Assembly: GCA_900549105.1 (NCBI GenBank)
Contig: URND01000040.1
Location: 1-22,542, forward strand
Direction: 5' to 3'
DNA length: 22,542 nt
Source: an uncultured Eubacteriales bacterium
GTDB lineage: Bacteria; Bacillota; Clostridia; Lachnospirales; Lachnospiraceae
A model generated the notes under the pieces. That model was not told where the DNA came from and ran no database searches. It worked only from the letters and a program-made list of their open reading frames with translations. The position numbers and the translations under genes were made by a program. This document shows, piece by piece, positions 21,552 through 22,542 of the stretch; within the stretch, counting starts at the first letter, position 1, and each line of letters opens with the position of its first letter.

Positions 21552-22542
21552 TTAATATAAATTCATCGGATTGATATCAAACTGAACATTCATTCCCCGG
21601 AACAGGGCCTCCCCGCGCATCAACGCCTGCGCCCTTTCCCGGCATCCGATCAATCCTTTTATCCCATTGCTTTTTATATAAATCACCTTTCGGTAATAAT
21701 CTTTTTCTTTTGCGCGAAAACCTTCTGCCGGCGGCAGTACCTGAACATCTTCCCCGGACATCGCCCCGGCGAGAAGCATTGCGCCTTCCCGGGCCGCCGC
21801 CTCATCTTCATGCTCGATGATAACCGCCATCATATGGCCGGCCGGCGGGGATCTCATAAGCCGCCGATATAAAATTTCCTGGCTGAAAAAGGCTTCAAAA
21901 TCCTGGGCCGCCGCACAGGCCACCGCGTAATGCTCCGGCTGATATGTCTGGATCACCGCCTGCCCCGGCCGATTCCCTCTGCCGGAACGTCCAACTGCCT
22001 GAGTCAGAAGCTGGAATGTACGCTCCCCGCAGTGATAGTCATCCATATTCAGCGAAAGATCTGCTGCGATCACTCCTACCAGAGTCACATTCGGAAAATC
22101 ATGTCCCTTGACGATCATCTGGGTCCCCACCAGAATATCTGCCTCATGCTTTGCAAAAGAAGCCAGGATCTTCTCATAGCTGTCCTTGGTCCTTGTGGTA
22201 TCAAAATCCATCCGAAGGACTCTTGCCTCCGGAAAATCCTTCTCAAGAACCTTCTCGATCTGCTGGGTTCCTGCCTTAAATCCACCAATGTGCGGTGAAC
22301 CACAAGACGGACAGATTTCCGGTTTCACAGTCTCATAGCCGCAATAATGACAGATCAGACGATTGCCATTGTGTTCACTTAGAGATACATCACAGTGGGG
22401 ACATTTCATAACGTGACCGCAGGCTCTGCAGGAAACAAAGCCCGCATATCCTCTCCGGTTCAGAAACAGCATGGCCTGTTCTCCTTTTGCAAGGCACTGG
22501 CCAAGGGCTCCTTTCAGCTCCATGCTAAGAGCGGAGCGGTTG
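21552..22542 (-). CDS. priA: Primosomal helicase PriA, C-terminal part (runs off the right edge)
   Basis: The minus-strand frame is open to the edge (330 codons seen; NRSALS precedes the first internal Met, as in PriA). It includes the two-zinc region with four Cys pairs (CRAC, CPHC, CHYC, CPSC, about 30-75 residues into the seen part), helicase motif V (GTQMIVKGHDFPNV) and motif VI (QAVGRSGRG), and the C-terminal domain ending DINPMNLY. PriA restarts stalled replication forks by reloading DnaB. The N-terminal DNA-binding and Walker A regions are outside the window. Motif VI reads QAVGRSGRG, not the common QVAGRAGRG. First gene of the visible cluster and directly upstream of def, as in Bacillus. 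Confidence 0.96.
   Translation of the reverse strand, partial: NRSALSMELKGALGQCLAKGEQAMLFLNRRGYAGFVSCRACGHVMKCPHCDVSLSEHNGNRLICHYCGYETVKPEICPSCGSPHIGGFKAGTQQIEKVLEKDFPEARVLRMDFDTTRTKDSYEKILASFAKHEADILVGTQMIVKGHDFPNVTLVGVIAADLSLNMDDYHCGERTFQLLTQAVGRSGRGNRPGQAVIQTYQPEHYAVACAAAQDFEAFFSQEILYRRLMRSPPAGHMMAVIIEHEDEAAAREGAMLLAGAMSGEDVQVLPPAEGFRAKEKDYYRKVIYIKSNGIKGLIGCRERAQALMRGEALFRGMNVQFDINPMNLY

Overview
The window reads as chromosomal DNA of a Gram-positive Clostridia member, most likely a Lachnospiraceae-type gut bacterium. That placement is an inference from gene order and protein style: an mraZ-rsmH-ftsL-PBP-PBP cluster, a priA-def-fmt-rsmB-rlmN-stp-pknB-rsgA-rpe-thiN cluster like that of Bacillus subtilis, a membrane zinc peptidase between fmt and rsmB, PASTA kinase, and strong AGGAGG-type ribosome sites. 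No rRNA or other species-level marker is present.

Layout. (1) 1-4980, minus strand: start of the division/cell-wall (dcw) operon, transcribed leftward from a promoter at 4952-4980: mraZ, rsmH, an FtsL-like protein, a class B penicillin-binding protein, and the first 220 codons of a second one. A 10-bp-phased AGTG repeat array between promoter and mraZ looks like the MraZ operator. A terminator-like hairpin sits between ftsL and the first PBP. (2) 5000-6400, plus strand: ychF, read divergently and closed by a long inverted-repeat terminator. (3) 6400-10260: an AT-richer accessory segment. A LysR regulator (minus) faces an operon (plus) made of a decayed aldo/keto reductase (AKR) gene, a truncated sugar O-acetyltransferase, an iron-sulfur-type NADPH/FMN reductase family protein and a lipoprotein-flavodoxin-AKR fusion. 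Both promoters are good matches to sigma-A consensus, and a perfect 10-bp-arm palindrome covers the LysR -35 box. (4) 10261-22542, minus strand: a tightly packed run of thirteen genes, priA (partial), def, fmt, zinc peptidase, rsmB, rlmN, stp, pknB, rsgA, rpe, thiN, an EamA transporter and a YdcF-like protein. Many gene pairs overlap by 4-11 nt.

How it works together. The right-hand cluster combines protein N-terminus processing (fmt, def), ribosome modification and assembly (rsmB, rlmN, rsgA), the PASTA kinase/phosphatase pair that links cell-wall state to growth, and small metabolic genes. The left-hand cluster makes the septal cell-wall machinery. The accessory island looks like a LysR-controlled flavin/nicotinamide redox module that is eroding at its front: two of its four downstream genes are visibly damaged while the last two are intact.

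The most unusual items are the lipoprotein-flavodoxin-AKR fusion, the decay pattern of the two genes before it (including a probable microhomology deletion and a G7 frameshift), and a 36-bp tandem repeat that forms the C-terminal tail of the EamA transporter.
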